Below, piece after piece: positions 11,890 to 23,018 of a stretch of 64,000 bases of DNA. The first letter of the stretch is position 1; every line of letters begins with the position of its first letter. Origin of the DNA: Cyclaneusma minus (Eukaryota > Ascomycota > Leotiomycetes > Marthamycetales > Marthamycetaceae); assembly GCA_037179335.1 (NCBI GenBank), contig JAKZHN010000012.1:1054001-1118000 (forward strand), given 5' to 3'. The notes below the pieces were generated by a model that saw only the letters and a program-made list of their open reading frames with translations, had not been told where the DNA came from and ran no database searches. Position numbers and translations under genes: made by a program.

Positions 11890-13868
11890 GGTCGAGCCAG
11901 AGACATGGAAAGCGAGACCAGTACATAGGCCCAGACCAGGATCGCCGGATAGCGCTGGCGCAAGGCGTCCGGCAGCATCAACAACATGGACCGGCCTCGC
12001 AAGTCCCTGCCGTAGAATCTGGAGACTTCCGGCTGGCGATCCTGCTTGGAGTCAATCATCTCGACATGATGGACTCACATAACTTTATGCCCTGGGCTAG
12101 ATACAAAAGAACCTGTTCCCCTGTGTCATCTGTTCCCCTGTGTCAGTACGACCTGACTGCTCGGATTCTTCAGGGGAAAGTGAGTGACGTTGAAACAGAG
12201 ATTGAACAAAGAAGCCAAGCAGGTGTGACGTTGCGTTGGAAACGGCCATTGAAAGAAACAATGGAAATGAGCTGGCACATGGCTTTCATGCATGACTCCA
12301 CGAGCATCCGGAGAGGCGGTTTCAATACCCTCAATTAAGTTCACTTGAGGGGTCCCATTTGCTTCATGGAAGCTAACCCTGTGGCTGGCAGAGTCAAAGC
12401 TGATGAGATGATTGATATCCGTTGGATCGGCGATCGATGTGACGATGTCGCGCAGACGGTAGTATGTCTTTTGGCACTTTGACAGAATGTGGAGCGGAAG
12501 CTGTAGGCGGATCACCAAGAGGAGATTGGATCTTGGGGAGGATCGTCGATGAGCCTCGCTGCTGCGTGATGGCCGGAGGGTTTTGGGGACCCGCCGGTGA
12601 GCCCGTGAGAGCCGACAGATCAATGGCTCGAGTGAGGTATATTTTGAATTGACGGATGTGAGTGGACGATGGTCGCCTTGTTCTGTGTTCAACGGCTGAG
12701 GTTCCACAGCGTCCATCTTGTTTCCGCATCCAACCGGCCAACTTGGCAACGGTGAAAGGAGTTCTTGACGACAGGCGGAGCAAGCGGCTGAACTCTGATA
12801 ACACATCATAACCCAGCTACCGTACTTTAACACCTCACGGCAAACCCTGAAAACCCTGAAGATAGTACATGTACATCATACTCGCGGGTTACATCATCCC
12901 AGCTTGACCCGGAAACTCGGACTCTGTGCTCGCGGACAGCAAGCCTTTCAGATGCTTCATGAGTCTGGGCCCCGTGATAATTAGCAAGCGCCAGCCTCCA
13001 GTCGCAGCTCGCAAATAGCTGGCTCCCGAAGCCGAGCGAGCCCTGCCTGAACAGTGAACTTCGCCACCCGCCGGCGCCTGCCCCCCGGCGAGCCAAGAGC
13101 CCGTCGGCATTAGCGCGCTGTCCGCACATCGCAATTTCTCGACACAGGCCACTCGCGTCGTCCGGAGAGGACGCCCGCCAATTTTACTTACAAGCCCAGA
13201 CATCCCCACGATCCCGCCCTGAACCCGACAGTCCCTTTTTCTAGCTAGCTATCCCCAGCGCCCGCCTACATTGTCCTGCCTCTCCTCCCCGAGTTGTCGT
13301 CGCCCACTTCTCGCACGCAGAACAGTCAAAGGCGCTGTAGCCGAGGGTAGTTGCCAGTCAATACAGGAGCCACCCCTTTCCCGCCTGGCATTCTTCATCC
13401 CCATTGCGACTTGCAACGCGACAACGACGGCCAAGGAGGAGATACGCTCTGAACAGCTCGCGGGTCTTAACTGAAGTGTGAGTATCCCTTCCATAAATCC
13501 AACTGAGAGGTACACGGCAGTCGATATCTGGCCTGTGAGTGAAAAAAACGAAACCAAACAATCGTTGTCGCTGGTTGATAAATCACTCGACTTCACCCAA
13601 TGCACGTTTTCTTTTCGCTACCACAACCAGACTTCACGCTTGAACTGTTTTCTTACTTCAATTTCGACCTGTCGCTGCCCACAAGCGAACTGGCACTAAC
13701 TGAGGTGTACAAAAACAGACGCTGCCCCATTTACCTACGCTGCTATCACCTCGCTCCTCTCCTGTCTCCTAGGACGCTGTCAAGATTGGACTCGACTCAC
13801 ACGATTCTTTCGCACCTCCAGACTTGACCCAGAATCTCGCTCGCTAGAGATCAGCACTAAAGTTTACG

Positions 13869-15896
13869 ATGCCTCGTCGACAAATAGCCAATCCCTTCGC
13901 GTCACCCAACACCGCCGCCATGCAGGTGCCAGAGCAGAAACAAGCGCCGCGCCGTTCCTCGTTCTCCAAGGCCAAACAACTCACGCAACTTTTTTCGTCC
14001 TCCCCCAAGACAAGAGAACAGCAATCTGCCCAGCAGGCGCTGCTTGCTGCGGCCGCACAACAACAAGAGCGCATGCTGAACAACCCTTCGCCGCACATTT
14101 CTGCTCCCTCGCTCTCGCTGCCCATGATCTCTCTGTCCACAGCCATGGCCGGAGAAGATAATACCAATGAGCCGCCCACGACTCTCTTCCAGCCACCCTC
14201 CGTCGCAGAGGCTCGTCGCAGGGCCCGCGCCGAAGCGCAGTTTGGCCCTCTTGGAAGCCAAAGCCACCGATATGTCAGCAAGCATCCTGGTGGAAGACTG
14301 GAGGACCCCATTATGGACGAGCCGCCTTACTACTACCTCTTGACTACCTACATCAGTTACCTGATCCTGATCATCTTTGGTCACGTCCGCGACTTCTTTG
14401 GCAAGCGATTCAAGGCCCACAAGTACACTCACCTGAAGGCGGCAGGTGGATACGCAGCTCTCAACAGCGATTTCGACAACTTCTATGTACGAAGATTGAA
14501 GGGACGCATCAATGACTGCTTTGCGCGACCAATTACTGGTGTCCCAGGCCGATACATCACGCTCATGGACCGCAAGACCGATGATTTCAACGAGAACTTC
14601 CAGTTCACCGGCACATACACCGAGACTCTCAATATGAGCTCTTACAACTACCTTGGATTCGCCCAGTCAGAAGGCCCTTGCGCTGACGCCGTGGAGGAAG
14701 CTATCAGGAAGTATGGTATCAGCTCAGTAAGCTCGAGAGCCGGCGCAGGTACCAATGACCTCATCGTCGACGTCGAACAACAGGTTGCGAAGTTTGTCGG
14801 CAAGCCAGCTGCTATGGTCTTCTCGATGGGTTTCGCTACCAACGCTAGCTCGTTCCCGGCTATCGTTGGCAAGGGCTGCCTCCTCATCTCTGACGAGCTC
14901 AACCATGCCTCCATTCGCTTCGGTGCCCGTCTCTCTGGTGCAATAATCACGTCTTTCCCTCACAACAACATGAAGGCTCTTGAGAAGATGTTGCGAGAGC
15001 ACATCTCCCAAGGTCAACCTCGAACTCACCGCCCCTGGAAGAAGATTGTTGTTGCTGTCGAGGGTCTCTACTCCATGGAAGGTACCATGTGCGACTTGCC
15101 CAGCTTGGTAGAACTGAGGAGGAAATACAAGTTTTACCTCTACGTCGACGAAGCGCATTCCATTGGAGCTCTTGGACCCCGTGGCCGTGGTGTCTGTGAT
15201 TACTTCAAGGTCGACCCGAATGAGGTTGATATCTTGATGGGCACTTTCACCAAATCTTTCGGTGGAAACGGAGGATACATTGCTGCCGAGAAGCACGTCA
15301 TCGAAAAGCTCCGATCCACGAACGCCGATACCATCTACGGAGAAACGCCCACTCCTCCAGTTCTGATGCAAATCCTGACGGCTCTAAGGATCATTGCCGG
15401 CGAAATTGATCCTGGTCAAGGCGAGGAGCGCCTTCAACGAATCGCCTTCAATTCTCGCTACTTGAGACTCGGCTTGAAGCGCTTGGGATTCATTACTTAC
15501 GGACACGACGACTCTCCCATTGTTCCTGTTCTACTCTACAACCCCGCAAAGATGCCTGCCTTCTCCCACGAAATGCTTCGTCGCAAGATCTCGATTGTCA
15601 TTGTCGGATACCCCGCTACGCCCTTGATCTCATCGCGCGCTCGTTTCTGTGTCTCAGCTGCGCACAACAAAGACGACATGGACCGACTCCTCGCTGCCTG
15701 CGATGAGATTGGCAATGTCCTCCAGCTCAAGTTCTCTAGCGGTATTGCCGGCGGCGCTGAAAACCTTCCCGAGGGCGTTACTGCTGAGATGGAGAGGGAA
15801 GCAAATGGTGGCAAGACCATCATCAAGCCCCCACGCTGGAATCTGCGCGAGGTTATCGCCAACGGCGTCCAAGACGTTCGCCACGCCCTCCGATAG
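13869..15896 (+). CDS. LCB2: Serine palmitoyltransferase subunit 2 (LCB2)
   Basis: A single-exon frame of 675 aa starting at the ATG at 13869 (MPRRQIANPFASP). It is the PLP-binding catalytic subunit of serine palmitoyltransferase, which condenses serine with palmitoyl-CoA to 3-ketosphinganine, the first step of sphingolipid synthesis in the ER. The first 140 residues are a disordered Gln/Ser/Ala-rich extension. A hydrophobic segment near residues 150-170 (YYYLLTTYISYLILIIFG) is the expected membrane anchor. The alpha-oxoamine synthase fold follows, with NMSSYNYLGFA, AGTNDL, DELNHASIRFGAR, YVDEAHSIGALG and the PLP lysine in GTFTKSFGGNGGY (Lys462). The closing CVSAAHNKDDMD segment is also typical. 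Length is somewhat above the yeast protein because of the N-terminal extension. I am confident of the identity; a first ATG further upstream is excluded by stops. Confidence 0.95.
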   Translation: MPRRQIANPFASPNTAAMQVPEQKQAPRRSSFSKAKQLTQLFSSSPKTREQQSAQQALLAAAAQQQERMLNNPSPHISAPSLSLPMISLSTAMAGEDNTNEPPTTLFQPPSVAEARRRARAEAQFGPLGSQSHRYVSKHPGGRLEDPIMDEPPYYYLLTTYISYLILIIFGHVRDFFGKRFKAHKYTHLKAAGGYAALNSDFDNFYVRRLKGRINDCFARPITGVPGRYITLMDRKTDDFNENFQFTGTYTETLNMSSYNYLGFAQSEGPCADAVEEAIRKYGISSVSSRAGAGTNDLIVDVEQQVAKFVGKPAAMVFSMGFATNASSFPAIVGKGCLLISDELNHASIRFGARLSGAIITSFPHNNMKALEKMLREHISQGQPRTHRPWKKIVVAVEGLYSMEGTMCDLPSLVELRRKYKFYLYVDEAHSIGALGPRGRGVCDYFKVDPNEVDILMGTFTKSFGGNGGYIAAEKHVIEKLRSTNADTIYGETPTPPVLMQILTALRIIAGEIDPGQGEERLQRIAFNSRYLRLGLKRLGFITYGHDDSPIVPVLLYNPAKMPAFSHEMLRRKISIVIVGYPATPLISSRARFCVSAAHNKDDMDRLLAACDEIGNVLQLKFSSGIAGGAENLPEGVTAEMEREANGGKTIIKPPRWNLREVIANGVQDVRHALR

Positions 15897-16984
15897 ATCC
15901 TTTCTCATGTTCTTGCTCATTCAAAGCGTGTCTTTTCGCCAATTTCTGAAGATTGAGCACAACACTGCATCGGAGTTCATAATTTTCACGGACAACATTC
16001 TCAAGAGATGATAACAACGGCGTTCTTCTTGCTCACGAAATGGTCGTCCGGCATTCGCTTACTACAACCTTGTACCAACTTCGCTTCATAACCGGGCACC
16101 GCAGATCATACTGCCGGCGCCCTTGCTTTACGATTCAACCAATATCCCCCCAATGGCCCCATTCGCTGCAGACTCGAGACTATCGAGGATTGCATGGCCT
16201 TTCAAAACTGACGCCCTTCTTCACGATGAACGCCAACGGCACGTACCCGGGTGTTTTTCAGAAGAGCATCATCGGCGCTTTTCACGTGGTTGAACTTCGC
16301 AGCGTACCTTGCATCGCTTGCATGATGAAGATCAGATTAATCACTAATAATTGTTTAATTACCTGGCGTGTGTGTGGGATGGGATGGGGGATTGTGTATA
16401 TAAGGTGATGATGGATGACTATGGACACCGGATACGGGGCAGCTATGAGCTGCGTAGCTGGTTAGCTGGCTGCGAATATGGAATGGAATGGAGCATGCTT
16501 GCTCGGGTGGATGAGAGGATGGATGAGCTTTGTAGGAAAGTTAACAAATCAACTGAGTCATTAAAACGAGTGGTCATGCATGCATGAGCTTGTTCGTGAT
16601 CCTTCCTGGTGACTGCTTTTGGTGTTGGTACGGGCAATGTATAGCGCCAAGAGAGCGTTTGGCGTCCGCAGGCTACGTCGTCGCCGCGTACAAACCTTAT
16701 TCTTGATAACCCGTCGGAGTGGAATGTTCTACAATTGCTAAACTTACCAAATGATCGCGACTCAAGTGTTTTGTTCCACATCAATTCAGGAGGTTGGAAT
16801 GTATCTAAGGACGGCCCCTGGACGGGGGATATTAGCCTGACAGGCACGGTTCAGAGAGGTGTATTTGATTTTGGCAGGCCTTCATTTGGGACTCTGAAGG
16901 TTGATAACGGGATGCAACTAACGGACTACGGAGGTTTTGGACTGGAAGTGGTGCAGAGAGGTTGTGAGTGAGGGATCCGAGGTG
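15897..16984. other. Intergenic, no gene seen
   Basis: This is the 3' flank of LCB2 and then anonymous sequence. A partial core of the repeat array may already occur at about 16767 (TTTTGTTCCACATC). No supported coding frame. Confidence 0.5.
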
Positions 16985-19230
16985 GTTTTGTTGGACGTCG
17001 ACGTTTGGCGATGACGAAAAGCTGGTAATTTTGGCGCGGAAAGCTGGGCGTGCTTTGGTATTTGAGGCTTTGGTTGGAGAAGTGTCACGGCTCTGGGTCA
17101 CTGGGTGTTTGTTAGTGGTTGGCCATTTGTCAACACCGAGTCTTTTGTTTTGTTCCACGTCGACGTCAAAAGCTTGGTAAATTGGCACGGGGGATCTGCA
17201 AGTTAAGGGTCTTTTGGCGTGCCTTTTCTGGGGCTGGGATTTTAACGCTCTGAAGAACTTGGAAGGCGGGAAGTACGAGAGCTTTGGACAATGAGTAATC
17301 CAATTACCTGGTTGGTTGAATGGGGATCCGAATATCATGAGACTTGTTGGATACCTACCTATCGACGTTACCGATGACGAAAAGCTGGTAAGCTGGCACG
17401 GAAAGTTGAACGGCGAACGTGCTTTTGAAATTTGAGGCTTTGATTAGTGGTTGGCCATTCGTCATGGAACACTTGATGAATTTGTTTTGTTGTACATCGA
17501 CGGCGAAAGCTTGGTAAATGGTAGGCACGGGAGATTCCTCAGCTCTATTAGAGGCACTGATCAGGGAAAACACACGGCTTTGGGTGGCAATTTTGTAGAA
17601 TCCTGTGCCTGTTTAGGGCCCAGTACCGGATGGAATCCTTTGTTGCACATCGACGACGAAAGCTTGGTAAATTGGCACGGGAGATGGGCAAGTCGACATC
17701 GAAATTAGTTTCATGGGCTATCTTCGAGGGTCACGGAAATACGTATCATGGCTTAGAGTGGCCATTGTGAAGACTTGTGTCGTTCGTTTGTTGCACATCG
17801 ACGAGGAAAGCTTGGTAAATTGGCACGGGAGATCTGCGACACTGACGTGTACTCTGAATTTGGGGGTCCTACTTGATCAAGGCTGTGATTAGGGCGTTAC
17901 CAAAGCTCTCTGAGAGGCAGTCGTCGTCAAGACTTAAGTGGTTAAGGTAGGACTTGACTTGAATGAAGTCTTTTGTCGGACATCGATGATGAGAGTTTGG
18001 TATTGAAATACCCAGGTAAGCTGAGACTTGGAACGGGAGATCTGCAAGTCTAATGTGGGTTCTGGGAGTTCTACTTGAGGCTTTGGCCAGAGAATTACCA
18101 TGGCTCTGGGGGCTGTTATTGCTTTTGCTGTACATCGACACTGAAAGCTTGGTAAATTGGCACGGGAGATCGACACGATCTAAGGTGCTTCTTTCAGGTT
18201 TCGTTCGGGAATTTGGGAAGGGACTTGCCTGTTTGCCACAGCTCCGAGGACCTAGTTCAGAGTCTCAAGTGGTCAAGAGTTCTGTGACCTCTGGCTGAGT
18301 TGACGGTGGTCTTTTGTTGGACATCGACGTTACCGTCGACATGGAATACCTGGTAAATTGGATCGGGTAATTGACAAGTCTGGAGTCTTTCTGTTGGTTC
18401 TAATAATGGGGATGCGCTCTATGACCCTATTCATCATTTAGATAGGGCTCAAGTATCAGTAAGTGGGAGTGATCAAGTACAAGTTTCTTTTTGCTGTACA
18501 TTGATTATACCGCCGACTTGAAAGCTTCGTAAATTGGCACGGCGGATGACATGAGGCTCATGGTTCTACTTTGAGACTCTCTGGCCGCTGGCGAGTAATC
18601 ATCATGGGATGAGTGTAAGAGCTGATGGAGGCGTTTGTCGTACATCAACGTTACCGTCATTAGGGAAAGTTGGTAGATTAGGGCGCCTAGAATACATTTT
18701 TCAAGTTCTGTTCAGACTGTTGCAAAGGAAAACATCGTTCATCGAAGGGCTGAGACACGAATCATGGGACGTGAATACTTTTGTTGCATATCGACGTTAC
18801 CACCGACGCGGAAAGCGTGGTAAATTGGTCCACGAGATCGGGTCACCGCTTCTTCGTGGTGGTGGCGACTGGCGGTACGCGTGTACTTTGAGCCTCCCGA
18901 GGCAAAACCATGGCTGGATTTTCGTGATCCGGTGGAATTATCCTTGCAAAGGTCTAGAATTACCTTATAAGAGGTTATTACTGGGAGTGACTTGGTTTGT
19001 TGCGCATCGACTTACCGGATGACGCGAGGCTTTGGTAAATTATAGCGGGAGATCGACGATGTTTCTTCGTTTTTGTGGTGGCGACGGCGTTGTCTGAGAT
19101 TCCCAGGGCAAAACAATCTTGGAAAGTCGTTTTTTGCAGGTTCTAGAAACTAGAAAGGCTCCGCGGTTGCAGTGGCTGGATTTTGTTGCACGTCGAGTTA
19201 CCGGGCGAGGTGAGGGTCTGGTAAATTGCA
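16985..19230 (+). repeat. Array of 14 diverged direct repeats with a conserved ~48-nt core
   Basis: A core that reads TTTTGTTGNACATCGACG, then GAAAGCTTGGTAAATTGG and CACGGGAGATC, recurs at about 16985, 17143, 17343, 17482, 17637, 17784, 17970, 18121, 18310, 18487, 18632, 18779, 18995 and 19180. All are in one orientation, 139-216 nt apart. Several cores (17343, 18310, 18632, 18779) carry an extra GTTACCG block between the two halves. The stretches between cores also resemble each other (TCTGCAAGTCTAATGTG, TACTTGAGGCTTTGG), so the whole 140-215-nt unit is the repeat. On the minus strand the core can be read as SPVPIYQAFxVDVQQN in many copies, but unit lengths are not multiples of three and stops intervene. 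No gene is called inside. Confidence 0.85.
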
Positions 19231-19997
19231 GAATGCAGGAGGTTGATGATACCGCGGGTCAGCGTGAGGCTATGAACATCCGAGGTAAAGCAGTTTGCTG
19301 CTACCACTGTTGGAATTTAAACAGCTGAGAATCGGTAGCAGGGTACTTGGGATCGATGAAGTAAACACAAGTTGTTGGGGCACAAGTTCAGTCATTGCCG
19401 TTATGAAGTGGGAATAGGATGAGTTCCTAAGAAGCCGAAGGAACGTCAATTCAAGTTACGTCTGGAGAACCAGGTAATTATCCTTGATACCTAGTTGCTA
19501 AAATCGGCCCAGAGCCCAAACCCAAAGATACCGAAAGTCTCCAAGTCATCATTAGTTTGCTAGGAATACGTCAAATAAACAGTAACAATTCGAACAGTCG
19601 AGTATCATCAGACTCATTTCTCCTTTAAGTCCTTCAACATCAGCCAACGAATCTGCGTCCACAAACAGTCTTCAGGACCTGGATATAACGCCATGCATTA
19701 CTATACAAGCATGGCGGACCGAGGACCCGGATCTGAAAGTATAGTCAGCTAATTTCTAAAATCATAGCTCCTACTCGGTATTAGTAAATCAATTTAGACG
19801 GTCAAGTCACGGTCCTCAATCACTGGCTGCAAAGGTAATCATATATCGGCCAAAATGTTCTTTATTGTTAAGTTTTAAGCACATTTCTATAATTCTCGAA
19901 CAAATGTGCCATATCTGTTCAGAACTTTGTATCTATACATGTGGCTACCAGCGCCAGCTATCCCTTTCGGGAGAAGACTCACTCACCTGACGTGCTG
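19231..19997. other. Intergenic, no gene seen
   Basis: Sequence after the last repeat core and downstream of the next minus-strand gene. I see neither coding frames nor repeats here. Confidence 0.5.
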
Positions 19998-21122
19998 TTA
20001 GTCGGGTCGGACATTCCGGATAGTATTCAGGAGGTTCTGTAAGGCGAATTCAAGCATCTGAATCCCGGTCCGAATTATCCCAGACCCCATGCCGCGATGG
20101 AGGTAATCGAAGCCTTGCCGCACGTATTGGTCTACAATGCTGTGAGCTTCCTGGAATTCCTCGCTATCCTGCAGATAAGGAGGTGGATCCCTGTTTAGCA
20201 AGTCACTGATTCGCTCGAGTCTGTTTCGAATCGTACGATTCGAAACAGTCTCTGGGTCCGCCTCTGCATTGACTGGCTCTGAGGCTGTCTCCGGGGCTCT
20301 CCCCGGGGCTCTCTCGGGAGGCGTCTCCGGGGTAGTCCCAGGGCTCTCTGGGGCTGTCTCATACCCGTTGTCAGAGCCATTGGAGCCGTCGTCGGAAAGC
20401 AAGTGGCGGTACTGTCGGTACCAAGTTAGCATCCACCACCACGAGGGGTTACTTGTCAGGTAAGCCTCGTAGTCCGGCTCTCCGTTGCTAGTCTCTTCAA
20501 TGAACTCTTCCAAGGTCATTGGAGTGGCTTCGCGAGGGTCCAGCGCTCCCCGGCGAAGTTCCAGAATTCTCAGGAGGGAGAATTGTCGATCTTCGTCGGT
20601 GATGGCTCTTCCTGTACGAGTGATGACTTCCTCGCGTCGACTCATCTCTAAGAACATGTCGTAGAGTTGTGAGGCGCCGGCTGTGTAATAGGGGTCAGCA
20701 AGCATCAAATCCTCGAGCAATCTTGCTTGCCAATAACTCACGGTGTGTTCGCGAGTCATTTCCGTGAATAGATGTGCTCGAGTCTTGAGGAGAGTGTCAC
20801 CGAGGGCGAAGCGTCTTGCAGCCATGCGGGCACGATAATGCGCTTCATCTTGGGGTATCCAGGGGTTGGCCTGCTCACCTCTGAAGTACTCCATCAAGTG
20901 CTTCGCTCTCTCTTCGTGGCGTCGTCGTGCCAATGCTTCTGTTGCTGCCCTCTCCGCAGCGCAGTCTCGGCAGACGTCGCTGCTACGAAGTCTGTGTCTC
21001 TGGACTCTGTGAGGTAGGAAGGCAAGCCTTGCAGCCACAGCTGATTCGCCATGACGTCGGCATCTGGTGGCGATAGTTCGTCGGTGGCCGCAGCTATACC
21101 GACAGCTCAAAATGGTACACAT
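19998..21122 (-). CDS. Unrecognised fungal protein with N-terminal Cys/His cluster
   Basis: A 374-aa single-exon frame. I take the ATG at 21122 (MCTILSCRYSCGHRRT); the longer open frame to 21239 starts with TTG. The first 60 residues hold a possible metal-binding cluster: C2, C7, C11-G-H, a further Cys at about 20, and CRDC near residue 54. The middle is rich in Arg, Glu and Ala and is predicted helical by eye (RRHEERAKHLMEYF). A Pro/Glu-rich low-complexity stretch follows around residues 260-300 (ETAPESPGTTPETPPERAPG). The C-terminus is again helical. I do not recognise a named domain. The next gene on the other strand (22494) has a similar CGH..CxxC start followed by an Arg/Glu-rich helix, so the two may belong to one loose class. 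Confidence 0.7.
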   Translation of the reverse strand: MCTILSCRYSCGHRRTIATRCRRHGESAVAARLAFLPHRVQRHRLRSSDVCRDCAAERAATEALARRRHEERAKHLMEYFRGEQANPWIPQDEAHYRARMAARRFALGDTLLKTRAHLFTEMTREHTVSYWQARLLEDLMLADPYYTAGASQLYDMFLEMSRREEVITRTGRAITDEDRQFSLLRILELRRGALDPREATPMTLEEFIEETSNGEPDYEAYLTSNPSWWWMLTWYRQYRHLLSDDGSNGSDNGYETAPESPGTTPETPPERAPGRAPETASEPVNAEADPETVSNRTIRNRLERISDLLNRDPPPYLQDSEEFQEAHSIVDQYVRQGFDYLHRGMGSGIIRTGIQMLEFALQNLLNTIRNVRPD

Positions 21123-22493
21123 GGTGTCTGTGTTGTTGGTTTGATAGCTTGTTTTGGTACTGGATGAGAGGGGGGTTGTAGATTTGTAAGACCGGCTTAC
21201 AGTTTCTTTGCCTGCAAATGTCAGTGTATTTGGAGGCAAAGGGCCTTTGTGGACTCTAAATGGAAGGGAGACCCTGACAAGTTTTATAGCATTTCAAAAC
21301 ACATGTGTAATTCGACTTTGTGTTGTTCATCGAAAGTTCGGCGACTTGAGTCGCATTGTTCTTTGGCTTGACTTGAGATTTTCTTTAAGCTGGCACTGTA
21401 GAGTATTAGCGAAAGTGACAACAGACAAAAGAAAGGGGGTCGTATGCCCATTATTCTGTGAGCACAACTTTCACTCACCAGTTAGACATGATTCCTCCTG
21501 CCTATTACGAGCCTCGAACAGTGTGTTTTATCTGTATCTATCTGTATCTGTGGCCTCTACAGATATATAATCTGTATCTGAGAGGCCGCCAGATAGATAT
21601 TTGTCAGATATAAGCGTTAGTGAACCCTCGATTCTATTGGATTTTTAATGGGAAATTTTGAAATTTTACCAAAAAAAAAAGAATTAAAAAAATCCTGGAA
21701 ATTCAAACAAAAACTATATCTGTGTCAAAATCCAGATTATCTGTATTTGTAAATCAGTTCAGATAGATGTTATCTGGCAGATATCTAAAAATATCTGTAC
21801 AGATACATATCTTTTGAACACACTGCCCTCGAAAGTGGCCAGACCGTGCACGTGCCATGGTGCTGGCCTACTAACTGTAGTATTGAGTTCATATCGCATA
21901 CAAGTGCGGATTTCTCTGTGCATTGCTGTCTCAAGAATAGAAACACTGATTTCTTTCCTTCTCAGCCGTCGCACAATCCTCAAACAATCGCTTTGTATCC
22001 CAACAGAAACAAACAAAGAACAACTGGCTGAACTTTCAGCCTGTTCACTCTTTGTCTCAGATTTAGGGCCATTGTCTCGACCTGCTCGGACAAGAAGTTC
22101 TGTTCCACGTGGATTTCCCTTCTGTTGTTCCTTTTGCTCAGCACATCCGCAGGGAAAGCCCAGGACGCTGCAATGCGGACCCCTGAAAACTCCACTCCCA
22201 CACTGCCAATTCCCCCGTGACATAAGGAAAGGGGGCTGACACTGCCTGACAGCATGATGCAGGAATCTTTATCCCACAAGCCATGCAACTGACATAAAGA
22301 ACCCTGGGCACAAGACCCTGAATACTTGCATCCGCCCAGCTTCGTCACCCTTTATATTCCCAACCCTGGAACTCTTCCAGCCTCCCCACATTCCATTACC
22401 TGCCACCATCGTTTCGCCCAACATACAAACGAAAAATTCAGAGCCAGCTCCGACCCAAGGAAATACTCAACCTACGCTTGTCACCAAAACACC
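21123..22493. other. Divergent intergenic region holding a hAT-type MITE
   Basis: It separates two divergently transcribed unrecognised genes and should contain both promoters. A 307-bp MITE lies at 21519-21825. No other coding sequence is supported. Confidence 0.5.
21519..21825. mobile_element. hAT-like MITE, 307 bp, with 8-bp target duplication
   Basis: The ends are inverted: CAGTGTGTTTTATCTGTATC at the left and, read from the right on the other strand, CAGTGTGTTCAAAAGATATG. The flanks are GCCTCGAA (21511-21518) and CCCTCGAA (21826-21833), an 8-bp target duplication with one mismatch, the size made by hAT transposases. Subterminal copies of ATCTGTA/TACAGAT occur at both ends, also typical of hAT elements. 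The AT-rich middle has no coding frame, so it is non-autonomous. Confidence 0.85.
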
Positions 22494-23018
22494 ATGGCTC
22501 CGCAACCAACACTAGCAAGTTGCGGCCACGCTATCCCTCCCGAACACATCTTATTCGTCACCACCGGCTTGCGCGAAACCGCCGCCAATCCCTTACACGC
22601 CAAATCCTTCACCACACTCCCCAGTCCGCCTCAATCACCCTCATCATCGTCCTCCTCTGATCCAATCGCTATCACCCAGTCCAACCTGTGTCCTGCCTGC
22701 ACCCACCGCGAAATAGCCCTCAACAAACTAAACAGCCTGCACAGCGCGCGTGTCGCATCTCTAGTTGAGCGCCAGGAGAGCGAGAAAGCAAGATTGTTGG
22801 CAGAAGTGACGAATACGGCAAATAGGATACGAGCAGATGCGGCGAGAGCGGAGAGGATGAGGCGGAGGGAGAGCTACGAGGGGACAAAAACGCGACTGGG
22901 GAGGCGGGGACAAGAATTGTTGGATAGACAAAAGCGGGAGAGGACGGACTTGGAGAAGTGGTTGGAGGGGGGGATGGAGAGGATCCAGGAGAGATGGAGG
23001 CAGGAGGTGAGGAAATGA
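22494..23018 (+). CDS. Unrecognised small protein, CGH..CPAC start and charged helix
   Basis: A 174-aa single-exon frame from the ATG at 22494 (context ACACCATGGCT), which is better than the longer in-frame start at 22326 because the latter reads through promoter-like sequence. SCGH occurs at residues 10-13 and CPAC near residue 64, which could bind a metal ion. A Ser/Pro-rich stretch sits between them. From about residue 85 to the end it is highly charged with heptad-like pattern (RADAARAERMRRRESYEG, ERTDLEKWLEGG), probably a coiled coil. No named family is recognised. It is divergent from the gene at 19998-21122, which shares the Cys/His start. Confidence 0.7.
   Translation: MAPQPTLASCGHAIPPEHILFVTTGLRETAANPLHAKSFTTLPSPPQSPSSSSSSDPIAITQSNLCPACTHREIALNKLNSLHSARVASLVERQESEKARLLAEVTNTANRIRADAARAERMRRRESYEGTKTRLGRRGQELLDRQKRERTDLEKWLEGGMERIQERWRQEVRK

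Larger units (their letters stand above)
10897..13868. other. Intergenic 3 kb with minisatellite and foldback element
   Basis: This is the divergent region between acetoacetyl-CoA synthetase (-) and LCB2 (+). It contains a 19-bp-period minisatellite (11178-11310) and a foldback element (11582-11889), both listed. A 228-aa open frame on the minus strand, from an ATG at 12809 down to 12126, has some protein-like stretches but no recognisable domain and overlapping frames of similar length, so I do not call it. The last 600 bp are pyrimidine-rich and probably promoter and 5' UTR of LCB2. Confidence 0.5.

Noticed and set aside
11787..12059. A 90-aa ATG-started frame on the minus strand with a hydrophobic segment
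   Set aside because: It runs into the foldback element arm and shows no family resemblance.
12126..12809. A 228-aa open frame on the minus strand
   Set aside because: Some stretches look protein-like, but competing frames are similarly long, composition is Ser/Arg-rich, and no domain or splice pattern supports it. A translated search would decide.
16985..19230. CRISPR-like array of repeats and spacers
   Set aside because: Eukaryotic context, diverged cores, irregular unit length, and spacers that resemble one another.
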